Origin: an uncultured Sphingomonas sp.
Lineage (GTDB): Bacteria; Pseudomonadota; Alphaproteobacteria; Sphingomonadales; Sphingomonadaceae
Assembly: GCF_913776855.1 (NCBI RefSeq)
Contig: NZ_CAJYQD010000014.1
Location: forward strand, 124,001 to 188,000
Direction: 5' to 3'
Length of the DNA: 64,000 bases
Shown: in pieces, positions 27,836 to 35,366 of the stretch
Layout of the letters: the number at the start of each line of letters is the position of its first letter
How positions within the stretch are numbered: the first letter of the stretch is position 1
Notes under the pieces: generated by a model
Told to the model about the DNA's origin: nothing
Database searches by the model: none
The model's input: the letters and a program-made list of their open reading frames with translations, nothing else
Position numbers and translations under genes: made by a program

Positions 27836-28267
27836 ATGCGCATTCCCCACGACGCCTGCATATTGGTTGCCGATGGTCGCAAGATGCTGTTCTTCCGCAA
27901 TGAAGGCGATGCGGATGCACCCAACCTGATCGTCGAGGACCAGAAGCTGCAGGCGAACCCGGCCGACCGCCACCAGAAGACCGATGCGGCGGGACAGGCA
28001 TCGTCGACCACCGGCGGCACGATGGGCGAAACCGATTTCCACCAGCAGGCCGAGGACCGGTTCGCGGCGGAAGCGGCGGAGCTGTTGCGCAAGCGCGCGC
28101 TGGCCAATGATTTCGAGTCACTGATCATCGTCGCCCCGCCGAAGACGCTGGGCGAGATGCGCAAGCATTATCACAAGGCAGTCAGCGACAAGCTGGCCGG
28201 CGAACTCGACAAGGACCTGACCGGCCATCCGGTGGATCAGATTGAAAAGCTGCTCGCAAACGCCTGA
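27836..28267 (+). CDS. Host attachment protein family (release-factor-like fold)
   Basis: A 143-residue protein of the family annotated as required for attachment to host cells, which has the fold of archaeo-eukaryotic release factor domain 2. It begins MRIPHDACILVADGRKMLFF; the middle is a His/Gln-rich FHQQAEDRFAAEAAEL helix, and a VAPPKTLGEMRKHY motif follows. ATG 27836 has a strong AAGGAG at 27823-27828. The name is historical; the cellular role is unclear and a stress or RNA-binding function is plausible. It is divergent from serS. Confidence 0.85.
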   Translation: MRIPHDACILVADGRKMLFFRNEGDADAPNLIVEDQKLQANPADRHQKTDAAGQASSTTGGTMGETDFHQQAEDRFAAEAAELLRKRALANDFESLIIVAPPKTLGEMRKHYHKAVSDKLAGELDKDLTGHPVDQIEKLLANA

Positions 28268-28285
28268 GTCGCAGGGGTGTGAATG

Positions 28286-28323
28286 AAAAACGGGCCGCGT
28301 GGAGGCTCCACGCGGTCCGTTTT
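28286..28323. terminator. Strong bidirectional terminator
   Basis: AAAAACGG, then CCGCGTGGA, loop GGC, TCCACGCGG and CCGTTTT form a long near-perfect hairpin flanked by A5 and T4. It lies between the convergent host-attachment and PEP-CTERM candidate genes and should terminate in both directions. Confidence 0.85.
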
Positions 28324-28341
28324 GCTGCCCGATCGATACGA

Positions 28342-29247
28342 TCAGGCGGCGTCGCTGCTCGCCTTGCGCGCGAACCGCTTGCGCAGGACCAGCGCGGCGG
28401 CGGCCCCGCCGAACAGCAGCAGCATCGGCGGTGCGGGTACCGGGGTCGGCGGGCCGGGCGGGGTGTCGCCGTTCGACGAGGATGAGGTGGACGACGACGA
28501 CGCGGAGGATGTCGAAGCGCTGGTCGAGGCCGAGGAAGCCGACGACGTGCTGGTCGATACGTTGCCGCTTGAGGATGTCGAGGTCGAGACATTGCCGCTC
28601 GAAGAGGTCGACGTGGAGACGTTGCCACTGGATGAGGTGGACGTCGACACGTTCCCGCTCGACGAGGACGAGACGTTGCCGCTGGAGGAGCTGGACACGT
28701 TGCCGCTGCTGCCGCCCGATGCCGACGAGGTGCTGCTGGTGCTGGATACGCCGCCGGTGCTGGTCGAAGATCCACCTGCCGAGGTGGAGGTCGAGCCGCT
28801 GGTGCTGGAGGTCGACGATACGACGATGCCGCTCGACCCGCCCGACCCGCTGCCGCCGCCGAAGAAGCCGCCTGCGAAGAAGCCGCCACCGATCCCGCCG
28901 CCGCCGGTGCCACCGACCAGCACCGGGCCGGGGCCGAAGCCGCCGCCCGACAGCTGCGGCATGTCCGCGCCGGCAAAGGCGGGGGGCAGCGGTACCGGGT
29001 CCGCCTGGCTGGCGACGGTCACTACCGTCGGTGCGCAGACGGTCTTGGTGCGGGTGACGATGCGCTTGACGATCCGCTTGGGGGCGGGGCGCGCGGCGAC
29101 CCGCTTCGTGATGGCGCGCTTGGTGATCGCACGCTTCGTGATTTCGCGGTTATGCGACGATTCGGCCACATGGACGGCCCCGCCGCCGATGACGGCGCCG
29201 CCGCAGGCACATGCGCACAGTTTCGCCAATGCCATCTTTACCGACAT
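28342..29247 (-). CDS. Probable PEP-CTERM sorted, Ser/Thr/Gly-rich exported protein
   Basis: A 301-residue low-complexity protein. It has a hydrophobic N-terminus (residues 5-26), three ITKR repeats (36-49), a basic Arg/Lys patch, a Gly-rich block (101-140), a long Ser/Thr block, and tandem SSSGNVSTST repeats (about 181-236). The C-terminus shows the three-part sorting signal: TPVPAPP (268-274), a hydrophobic span MLLLFGGAAAALVL (275-288), and a basic tail RKRFARK. The VPAP in place of VPEP is a variant, but the layout is that of exosortase A substrates, and xrtA is encoded at 4502-6022. The Ser/Thr block could be glycosylated, as suggested for such proteins; this is inference. Confidence 0.75.
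   Translation of the reverse strand: MSVKMALAKLCACACGGAVIGGGAVHVAESSHNREITKRAITKRAITKRVAARPAPKRIVKRIVTRTKTVCAPTVVTVASQADPVPLPPAFAGADMPQLSGGGFGPGPVLVGGTGGGGIGGGFFAGGFFGGGSGSGGSSGIVVSSTSSTSGSTSTSAGGSSTSTGGVSSTSSTSSASGGSSGNVSSSSSGNVSSSSSGNVSTSTSSSGNVSTSTSSSGNVSTSTSSSGNVSTSTSSASSASTSASTSSASSSSTSSSSNGDTPPGPPTPVPAPPMLLLFGGAAAALVLRKRFARKASSDAA
28540..28707 (-). repeat. In-frame tandem repeat encoding SGNV units
   Basis: Within the PEP-CTERM candidate, residues 181-236 are repeats of 8 to 10 residues (SSSSSGNV and STSTSSSGNV). At the DNA level near-identical 24- and 30-base units are repeated. Such arrays can change copy number by slippage, altering the length of the stalk-like region. Confidence 0.8.
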
Positions 29248-29596
29248 GCCGCACCACTCTTCCCAAAAGACCCTGACTGCGTATCCAGAGATACCGCGCC
29301 GGCCCGTCCTGCATCATCAAGGCGAAAGAAACCGTAAAGTTCAGACCGCAATGACTCTAATAGCGGGGTCATATTTCTGAAACGGCTGAAGCGCCAGCAT
29401 TTCGGTACGGTTAACGTACCGTAAAGGGACGAGCGGCAAGAGTGGGTGGATCGGAACCCGTCGCGGATGCGGCGGACGAATCGTCCCTTGTTCCTCGGCG
29501 CTTGTGGAGCCGCCCCCCGCTCGATATAGGCGCGCGGAAGAAGAGAGGGCACCCCGCGGGCTTCGTAGAGGGATGCCCCTGGGTGGAGACATGGGG
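29248..29596. other. 349-base intergenic region between divergent genes
   Basis: The divergent region between the PEP-CTERM candidate (leftward) and dksA (rightward) holds no credible gene. It is less GC-rich than its surroundings near 29320-29425 and contains a perfect inverted repeat (29403-29421). Promoters for both neighbours must lie here. I could not pick out unambiguous -35/-10 pairs. Confidence 0.6.
29403..29421. promoter_or_regulatory. Inverted repeat, possible operator
   Basis: CGGTACG, spacer GTTAA and CGTACCG form a perfect 7-bp inverted repeat in the divergent region. On the plus strand TTAACGTACCGTAAA (29411-29425) is one mismatch from the CtrA consensus TTAA-N7-TTAA. Either a dimeric repressor site or a weak CtrA-like box is possible. 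Confidence 0.35.
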
Positions 29597-30064
29597 ATGG
29601 CTACGGTTTTGAGCGACACCAAACAACCTCTCGACTTGCCACCGCCGCCGGCGAACGACGATGGCACGGGGTATCGTCCTCATGCGGACGAGCCGTTCAT
29701 GAACCCGCGGCAGCAGGCCTATTTCCGGGCCAAGCTGCTGGCGTGGAAGGATGCGATCCACCGCGAGGCGCAGGATACGCTGTCGCATCTGCAGAACGAA
29801 TCGCTGCGCGAGGCCGACCTGACCGATCGCGCGTCGAGCGAAACCGACTTTTCGATCGAACTGCGCACCCGCGATCGCCAGCGCAAGCTGATCGCCAAGA
29901 TCGAGGCGGCGCTGCGCCGGATCGATGACGGCGAATATGGCTATTGCGAAGTGACCGGTGAACCGATCGCATTGGGCCGGTTGGAAGCACGTCCGATCGC
30001 GACGATGACGGTCGAGGCGCAGAGTCGTCACGAGCGCCAGGAAAAGGTGTCGCGCGAAGATTGA
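29597..30064 (+). CDS. dksA: RNA polymerase-binding transcription factor DksA
   Basis: A 155-residue DksA. The coiled-coil is spanned by AKLLAWKDAI to DFSIELRTRDRQRKL, with the tip acidic pair in LTDRASSETDF. The C-terminal zinc-finger region is degenerate: GYCEVTGEP keeps one cysteine and the other three ligands are Thr or Ala (TMTVEAQ), as in many alphaproteobacterial DksA proteins. It binds the RNA polymerase secondary channel and, with ppGpp, shifts transcription in the stringent response. ATG 29597 is chosen (GGAG at 29585-29588); ATG 29591 lies too close to that site. Confidence 0.92.
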   Translation: MATVLSDTKQPLDLPPPPANDDGTGYRPHADEPFMNPRQQAYFRAKLLAWKDAIHREAQDTLSHLQNESLREADLTDRASSETDFSIELRTRDRQRKLIAKIEAALRRIDDGEYGYCEVTGEPIALGRLEARPIATMTVEAQSRHERQEKVSRED

Positions 30065-30108
30065 CGGTAGCGATGCGCGGGGCCGGCGCCGACCCCGCGC
30101 GGAGAACG

Positions 30109-30264
30109 TCAGATCGCCGTCATCTCCTGCTTCACCATCAGCTTGCGTTTCTTGAGCGAGGACAGCAGCGACTGGTCGGGCGAGGGGCGCTGCGCTTCCG
30201 CGGCGATCTGGCGATCGAGCGTCGCATGTTTCGCTTCGAGGGCGTTGAGGTGGGCAGACTGCAT
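30109..30264 (-). CDS. YdcH family protein (DUF465), copy 1
   Basis: A 51-residue coiled-coil protein of the DUF465/YdcH family. Its sequence HLNALEAKHATLDRQIAAE then SLLSSLKKRKLMVKQEM is the family pattern: two amphipathic helices around a basic KKRKL. The function of the family is not established. ATG 30264 has a strong GGAGG at seven to eight bases. It is divergent from a second YdcH gene, with a perfect inverted repeat between them. Confidence 0.88.
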   Translation of the reverse strand: MQSAHLNALEAKHATLDRQIAAEAQRPSPDQSLLSSLKKRKLMVKQEMTAI

Positions 30265-30337
30265 CGTTGCATCCTCCTGCTTGGCTGTTGGGGGAGTGAA
30301 TAGAACACAGCCGGCCCCGATTGTCGCCATGCCCCTT

Positions 30338-30371
30338 CGGTCATTTTCGACGCGACGTGCGAAAATGACCG
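30338..30371. promoter_or_regulatory. Perfect 12-bp inverted repeat, possible operator
   Basis: CGGTCATTTTCG (30338-30349) and CGAAAATGACCG (30360-30371) are exact reverse complements with a 10-base spacer. The halves contain AT-rich TTTT/AAAA in an otherwise GC-rich region. It lies between two divergent YdcH genes, so it could be a repressor or activator site for both. A hairpin terminator is less likely because both genes point away from it. Confidence 0.55.
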
Positions 30372-30416
30372 ACAGGCCGTTGCCAGCGACCTGCACCCGA
30401 GCGAAAGTCACCGTCC

Positions 30417-30614
30417 ATGGACGAATCGGATCTCGAACATCGGCTGGGGCTGCTCAGGATCGAGCATCGCGACCTCGATGACGCCATTGCCGCGCTGGCC
30501 ACGGCGGCGCAGGCCGACCAGCTGCAGCTCGCCCGCCTGAAGCGCCGCAAGTTGCGGCTGCGTGACGAGATCGCGTTGATCGAGGACCAGTTGATCCCCG
30601 ACATCATCGCGTAA
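30417..30614 (+). CDS. YdcH family protein (DUF465), copy 2
   Basis: A 65-residue coiled-coil protein related to the divergent copy 1. It keeps the helix-loop-helix layout and the basic LKRRKLRLRDEI core (copy 1 has SLKKRKLMVKQEM). It starts at ATG 30417 and lies 82 bases upstream of the DUF1465/RcdA gene on the same strand. Function unknown. Confidence 0.82.
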   Translation: MDESDLEHRLGLLRIEHRDLDDAIAALATAAQADQLQLARLKRRKLRLRDEIALIEDQLIPDIIA

Positions 30615-30696
30615 CGTTCAAACCGTCGCGTTCAGGGACGGTTGCGGGCGATTGCGCTCTTGTCGTCCCGCCGGGGCGCATGGCATCGACAGGGCC

Positions 30697-31155
30697 ATGG
30701 AAGCATCCGGAACCGGGGCGGGCGTTCATCGCCGACTGATCGACTCGCTCTATGTCGAAGCCATGGTGCTGGCCGACGAGGCGCGATCCTATTTCAACGA
30801 TGCGGGGCAGGGCGATCGGGCGATGCTCGACCCGATGGCGCGGGTGGTCCTGTCGTGCGAGTCGCTGAAGATCACCACGCGGCTGATGCATGTCATCGCG
30901 TGGCTGCTCACCCAGCGTGCGATCGACGCGGGCGAGATCGCCGCCGAGCTGGATGACGATCCGCTGCGGGCGCTGGCGACGCCGCCGGTGACCGAGGAAG
31001 CGGTGCTGGCGACGATGCCCGCCGCCACGCAGTCACTGATCCTGGCCAGTATCGACCTGTATCGTCGCGCCGAACGGATCGAACGGTCGAAGTCCAGTCC
31101 GCCGCCGGCCAGCCCGGCGCGGGCGATGTTCGAACGGCTGGCGATGCAGCTATAG
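30697..31155 (+). CDS. rcdA: DUF1465 family protein (RcdA-like)
   Basis: A 152-residue helical protein of the DUF1465 family, which includes Caulobacter RcdA, an adaptor that helps ClpXP degrade CtrA with CpdR. It has the family's YVEAMVLADEARSYF and the CESLKITTRLMHVIAWLL helix. The C-terminal tail is Ser/Pro-rich (SKSSPPPASPA). ATG 30697 fits the family start better than the upstream GTG-like starts. Whether it controls CtrA stability in this organism is inference from homology. Confidence 0.85.
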   Translation: MEASGTGAGVHRRLIDSLYVEAMVLADEARSYFNDAGQGDRAMLDPMARVVLSCESLKITTRLMHVIAWLLTQRAIDAGEIAAELDDDPLRALATPPVTEEAVLATMPAATQSLILASIDLYRRAERIERSKSSPPPASPARAMFERLAMQL

Positions 31156-31164
31156 GATCAGCGG

Positions 31165-32112
31165 TTACCCGAGAAGCCTGTGGCGGGTGATGCGATATTC
31201 CGCCGCCATCTGCGCGATCCGATCGGCGGCGGGAACGACGGCATCAACCGCACCAATCCCCTGGCCCGCGCCCCAGATGTCCTTCCACGCCTTGGCGCCC
31301 GAACCGAAATTCATTGCGGAGGCATCGCTGTCGGGCAGCGCATCGGGGTCCAGTCCCGCAGCAACGATCGACGCGCGCAGATAATTGCCATGCACCCCGG
31401 TGAACAGGTTGCTGTAGACGATATCGCCTGCGCGGCCGTCGACCACTGCCTGCTTGTATGCCGCCACCGCATTGGCTTCGGCGGTGGCGATGAAGGGCGA
31501 GCCAACATAGGCCAGATCGGCTCCGGCCGCCTGCGCCGCCAGCACCGCACCGCCATTGGCGATCGCGCCGGACAGGGCCAGCGGCCCGTCGAACCACTGG
31601 CGAACCTCCTGCGTGAAGGCGAAGGGGTTCAGCCGCCCGGCATGGCCGCCGGCGCCGGTGCAGACGAGGATCAGCCCGTCGGCGCCCTTTTCCACCGCCT
31701 TGTGCGCAAAGCGGTCGTCGATGACGTCGTGCAGCGTGATTCCGCCCCAGCCATGGACGGCAGTATTCAGGTCCTCGCGCGCGCCGAGCGACGTGATGAC
31801 GATCGGCACCTTCCATTTGGCACAGGTGGCGAGGTCCGCTTCCAGCCGGTCGTTCGATCGATGCACGATCTGGTTAACCGCGAACGGTGCCGACGGACGA
31901 TCGGGATGGGCACGGTCGTGGGCCGCCAGTTCCTCGGTAATCCGGTGGAGCCATTCGTCGAGTTGCGCCTGCGGCCGGGCGTTCAGCGCGGGGAAGGAAC
32001 CGACGATCCCCGCCTTGCACTGGGCGATCACCAGGTCTGGACCGGAGATGATGAACAGCGGCGACCCGATGACCGGGATCGTCAGCCTTTCGAACAAGGG
32101 AGGTAGCGCCAT
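31165..32112 (-). CDS. Nitronate monooxygenase (NMO, FMN TIM-barrel)
   Basis: A 315-residue flavoprotein of the 2-nitropropane dioxygenase family. It has the NMO-class N-terminus (PVIGSPLFIISGPDL), the FMN/phosphate loop GAGGHAGRLNPF, the GAIANGGAVLAA loop and AYVGSPFIATAEA. It would oxidise alkyl nitronates such as propionate 3-nitronate and detoxify them, using FMN and oxygen. ATG 32112 (MALPPLF) is chosen over an upstream TTG. It lies 38 bases downstream of mntP on the same strand. Confidence 0.9.
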   Translation of the reverse strand: MALPPLFERLTIPVIGSPLFIISGPDLVIAQCKAGIVGSFPALNARPQAQLDEWLHRITEELAAHDRAHPDRPSAPFAVNQIVHRSNDRLEADLATCAKWKVPIVITSLGAREDLNTAVHGWGGITLHDVIDDRFAHKAVEKGADGLILVCTGAGGHAGRLNPFAFTQEVRQWFDGPLALSGAIANGGAVLAAQAAGADLAYVGSPFIATAEANAVAAYKQAVVDGRAGDIVYSNLFTGVHGNYLRASIVAAGLDPDALPDSDASAMNFGSGAKAWKDIWGAGQGIGAVDAVVPAADRIAQMAAEYRITRHRLLG

Positions 32113-32150
32113 ATGAGTTTCATAGCGCAACCATGTTGGCTGTCCAGTAC

Positions 32151-32726
32151 TCAGGCCGACAGGTGCTGCGCCAGGATCGATCCGCCGATCGCGATCAGCA
32201 CCAGTCCACCCAGAATGCCGGCATAGCGGCCGAGATAGGGGCCGATATGCTTGCCCAGCAGCACCCCGATCGTCGCCATCAACGTCGTCGTGCCGCCGAT
32301 GATGAGGCAGGCGACCCAGATATTGATGTCCATCAGCGCCAGCGAAACGCCGACTGCCGCCGCATCGATGCTGGTCGCGATGGCGGTGGCGGCAAGGCGG
32401 AGATAGCTGGGCTTCCCATCGCTATCGGCGGCTGCCGCTTCCGCGGCATCGCCCTGAAATGCTTCGCGCAGCATGTATCCGCCGACTGCCAGTAGCAGCC
32501 CGAACGCTACCCAATGGTCGTAGCTCGCGATCCAGTCGTTCAGCAGGAAGCCGAGCAGCCAGCCGATCGCGGGCGTGATCGCTTCGAAGAAGCCGAACAC
32601 GATGCCGACCTTCAACGCATCGGACAGGCCGCTGCGGCGTTCGGTCGCACCCTTTCCCAACGCGGCGGCGAAGGCGTCGACGGACAGGCTGGCGCCAAGC
32701 GCGCCAAGGGTCAGGATGCCGGGCAT
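32151..32726 (-). CDS. mntP: Manganese efflux pump MntP
   Basis: A 191-residue six-helix transporter of the MntP (YebN) family. It has the paired Asp-containing signatures SLSVDAFAAALGKG and IATSIDAAAVGVSLA in the two halves, which form the Mn2+ pathway. It exports manganese when the ion is in excess. ATG 32726 lies about 60 bases downstream of a manganese riboswitch (32785-32898), consistent with metal-induced expression. The Nramp importer is encoded just upstream on the same strand. Confidence 0.95.
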   Translation of the reverse strand: MPGILTLGALGASLSVDAFAAALGKGATERRSGLSDALKVGIVFGFFEAITPAIGWLLGFLLNDWIASYDHWVAFGLLLAVGGYMLREAFQGDAAEAAAADSDGKPSYLRLAATAIATSIDAAAVGVSLALMDINIWVACLIIGGTTTLMATIGVLLGKHIGPYLGRYAGILGGLVLIAIGGSILAQHLSA

Positions 32727-32784
32727 TGCAATACTTTCAGGGCCAGATACCGAACGACGCGCATGTCCGTGGCCACGAAGCGTG

Positions 32785-32898
32785 ACATGCTGGTCGTTGG
32801 TCTCGCCGGGCAGGATCAATCCTGCTGTCATCGCCATGCACCAAGTGGCGCAAGGATGTTGACGATGACCCCGCATTACCGCGGGTAGCTACTCCCCA
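32785..32898 (-). promoter_or_regulatory. yybP-ykoY manganese riboswitch upstream of mntP
   Basis: Read on the minus strand the leader contains GGGGAGTAGC (32888-32897), a pairing stem TACCCGCGGTAATGCGGGG, then GTCAACATCC (32855-32864) and finally GGCGAGACCAACGACCA (32791-32807). These are the conserved boxes of the yybP-ykoY Mn2+-sensing riboswitch: 5' GGGGAGTAG, internal loop GTCAACAT, and 3' GAGACC loop. It is placed before mntP as expected. The limits are approximate. Confidence 0.88.
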
Positions 32899-32950
32899 AG
32901 AGTTCGGCCGCAATATGTTGTGGTGGCGTCACGGGCAATCGGGAAAATGC

Positions 32951-32972
32951 GATCAATATGGTCCGATTGATC
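32951..32972. other. Inverted repeat between mntH and the riboswitch
   Basis: GATCAAT (32951-32957) and ATTGATC (32966-32972) form a perfect 7-bp inverted repeat with an eight-base spacer, just after the mntH stop codon. It may be an operator for a promoter serving the riboswitch/mntP unit or a weak terminator for mntH. Confidence 0.4.
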
Positions 32973-32979
32973 GAGCGGA

Positions 32980-34308
32980 TTATCCGGACACGACCTGATA
33001 GAGCAGGACCGAATTCAGCACGATTACCGCCGCGCAGATCGTCCAGGCGGCGACGGCCAGCACCGGGCGGTTGGCGAAGGCGCCCATCTTGCCCCGGTCA
33101 CCGGTGAAGCGGACCAGCGGATAGACGGCGAAGGGCAATTGCAGGCTCAGCACGACCTGGCTGCCGATCAGGAGCCGTGCGGTGCCGCTGTCGCCGTACA
33201 GGCTGGCGACGACGACCGCCGGGATGATGGCGAGCAGCCGGGTGACGATCCGCCGCAACCACGCGGGCAGGCGGATGTTCAGAAAGCCTTCCATCACGAT
33301 CTGCCCGGCGAGCGTGCCGGTGATCGTCGAATTCTGCCCCGATGCCAACAGGGCGACCGCGAACAGGATGCTGGCGGCGCCTGCGCCCAGCATCGGGGTG
33401 AGCAACTGGTACGCGTCCTGAATTTCCGCCACATCGGTGCGTCCGGCGGTGTGGAAGGTCGCTGCGGCAAGGATCAGGATCGATCCGTTGATGAACAGCG
33501 CCAGCATCAGCGCGATCGAGCTGTCGATCGTCGCCAGCTTCACCGCCTCGCGCCGTCCCTCCGGGCTGCGGTCGAAGCTGCGCGTCTGCACGATGGAGGA
33601 ATGGAGATAGAGATTATGCGGCATCACGGTCGCGCCGAGGATGCCGATGGCGATGTAGAGCATCGCCGGATTGGTCACGATGTCCGTCGTCGGGATCAGT
33701 CCGTTCGCGATGGCGGCGATCGACGGCTGCGCGAGGAACAGCTCGACCGCGAAACAGCCGGCGATCACCAGCAGCAGCGCGACGATGAACGCCTCCAGCT
33801 TGCGAAAGCCATATTGCTGGAGCAGCAGAATCAGCATCACGTCGACCGCGGTGATGCATACGCCCCACACCAGCGGGATGCCGAAGAGGAGCTGCAGCGC
33901 GATCGCAGTGCCGATGACTTCCGCGAGGTCGCAGGCGATGATCGCCAGTTCGCACAGTGCCCACAGCACCCATCGGACGGGCGCGGGATAATATTCGCGG
34001 CACGCTTGGGCAAGGTCGAGGCCGGTGACGATGCCGAGCTTCGCCGACAGCGATTGTAGCACCATCGCCATGATGTTCGACAACAGGATGACCGACAGCA
34101 GCGTGTAGCCGAATGCCGACCCGCCGGCGATGTCGGTCGCCCAGTTGCCGGGGTCCATATAGCCGACCGCGACCAGATAACCCGGCCCGGCAAAGGCACC
34201 CAGCTTGCGCCAGAATTGTCCCGCGCCCGCGGGCACCGGGATCGTGCGAAACGATCCCGGCAGGCTGGGGCGCCGGTCGGGAGCGTCGGCGCTGGTCGGA
34301 GGGGCCAT
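32980..34308 (-). CDS. mntH: Nramp family divalent metal transporter
   Basis: A 442-residue proton-coupled Mn2+/Fe2+ importer with eleven predicted helices. The TM1 metal site is DPGNWATD, and the TM6 site is visible as [13 protein letters not shown]. This is the Asp-Pro-Gly and Met-Pro-His pattern of MntH. It imports manganese or iron from the periplasm. It lies 24 bases downstream of the ferritin-like lipoprotein genes on the same strand, so it is probably co-transcribed with them. Confidence 0.95.
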   Translation of the reverse strand: MAPPTSADAPDRRPSLPGSFRTIPVPAGAGQFWRKLGAFAGPGYLVAVGYMDPGNWATDIAGGSAFGYTLLSVILLSNIMAMVLQSLSAKLGIVTGLDLAQACREYYPAPVRWVLWALCELAIIACDLAEVIGTAIALQLLFGIPLVWGVCITAVDVMLILLLQQYGFRKLEAFIVALLLVIAGCFAVELFLAQPSIAAIANGLIPTTDIVTNPAMLYIAIGILGATVMPHNLYLHSSIVQTRSFDRSPEGRREAVKLATIDSSIALMLALFINGSILILAAATFHTAGRTDVAEIQDAYQLLTPMLGAGAASILFAVALLASGQNSTITGTLAGQIVMEGFLNIRLPAWLRRIVTRLLAIIPAVVVASLYGDSGTARLLIGSQVVLSLQLPFAVYPLVRFTGDRGKMGAFANRPVLAVAAWTICAAVIVLNSVLLYQVVSG

Positions 34309-34332
34309 GCGATACGCTCCCGAATTACGCCG

Positions 34333-35346
34333 TTACGAGGCGTTGCTGGTCTTCAGCGCGCCATTGACCCCCGCCGGGAAGAAACCGCCGGCGGTGACCG
34401 AGGCGCGGGTGAGGTAGTGGATGTTGAGCACCTGTGCCGGCGAGCGGGCAAAGGTCAGGCCGCTGCCATCGGTCGGCACGATGTTCGACGCATTGTTGAC
34501 CGGCTTTACGCCCTGATCGATGTCGGTGACGCCATCGAGGCTGTCGCGCGCGTTCGACAGCGCTTCGGTCGCGTCGATGATCGACGCGGTGGCGATCCCC
34601 TTGCGATACAGCGCCGCGCGGATCAGGCCGGCATGATAGGCCTTGGCCGACACCATGCCGGCAATCGCGTCGATGAACGCCGCGCCGGTGACCGATGCGG
34701 CGATCCCGCGATAGGCGGTGACCGCGACATCGGCGAACACGAACGCCCCCAGCATCACCTGTTCGTCGCTGGCATAGACGTCATAGGTCGCAGAGGTCGT
34801 GGTGATCAGCTGCGCCGCGCGGGCGAGGTTCGAGAAGGCGCTGGTCGCGGTGACGCCGAGGTCGATCGTCGGCTGGGCGATGACCGGCGACCCGATGACG
34901 CCACGCAACAGCGAAACGTGGTTCCGGGTGTCGGCGGCGATCTCGCGGGCGAACTGGCCGAAGACTGGATCGGCAAAGGTGCGCTGGCGTCCGCCGGTCG
35001 CGGCGCCGGCGGTGCCGGTTCCAGTCAGCAGGTTGGCGGACAGCCCGGCGCCGGTCGTGACGCCGCTGAAATACTGCGCCTCGATATAGGCGAGGTTCAG
35101 CGCGAAGTTCAGCACGTCGGCATCGGTCAGCGGGCTGGCGGTGGGCGTCGGCGTGGCCGAACCCGACGCGGTCGGCGTGGGGGTCGGGGTCGGCGCTGGG
35201 TTGCTGCTATTGCCGCCACAGGCCGCCAGCAGCGATGCGCCGGCAACCACGGCAGATACGCCGCCCGCGTTGCGCAGGAAATCGCGGCGATCGGCGCGGC
35301 GGCCATCATTGGTGTCGAGCATCGACAGGATCGATTCGTTGGTCAT
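34333..35346 (-). CDS. Ferritin-like domain Tat lipoprotein, copy A (degenerate ligands)
   Basis: A 337-residue protein: a twin-arginine leader with RRDFLRNAGG, a lipobox ending at Cys43 (SLLAAC), a Thr-Pro linker, then a ferritin-like domain. Glu89 in helix A (AYIEAQYF) and the two helix histidines (His143 and His238) are kept. The paired acidic ligands are lost: Thr140 replaces the Glu of helix B ExxH, Ala205 the helix C Glu, and Lys235 the helix D Glu. The di-metal centre is therefore unlikely to work as in copy B. It lies 20 bases downstream of copy B. Confidence 0.88.
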   Translation of the reverse strand: MTNESILSMLDTNDGRRADRRDFLRNAGGVSAVVAGASLLAACGGNSSNPAPTPTPTPTASGSATPTPTASPLTDADVLNFALNLAYIEAQYFSGVTTGAGLSANLLTGTGTAGAATGGRQRTFADPVFGQFAREIAADTRNHVSLLRGVIGSPVIAQPTIDLGVTATSAFSNLARAAQLITTTSATYDVYASDEQVMLGAFVFADVAVTAYRGIAASVTGAAFIDAIAGMVSAKAYHAGLIRAALYRKGIATASIIDATEALSNARDSLDGVTDIDQGVKPVNNASNIVPTDGSGLTFARSPAQVLNIHYLTRASVTAGGFFPAGVNGALKTSNAS

Positions 35347-35366
35347 CTGGGTCGCTCCCGAAAGGC

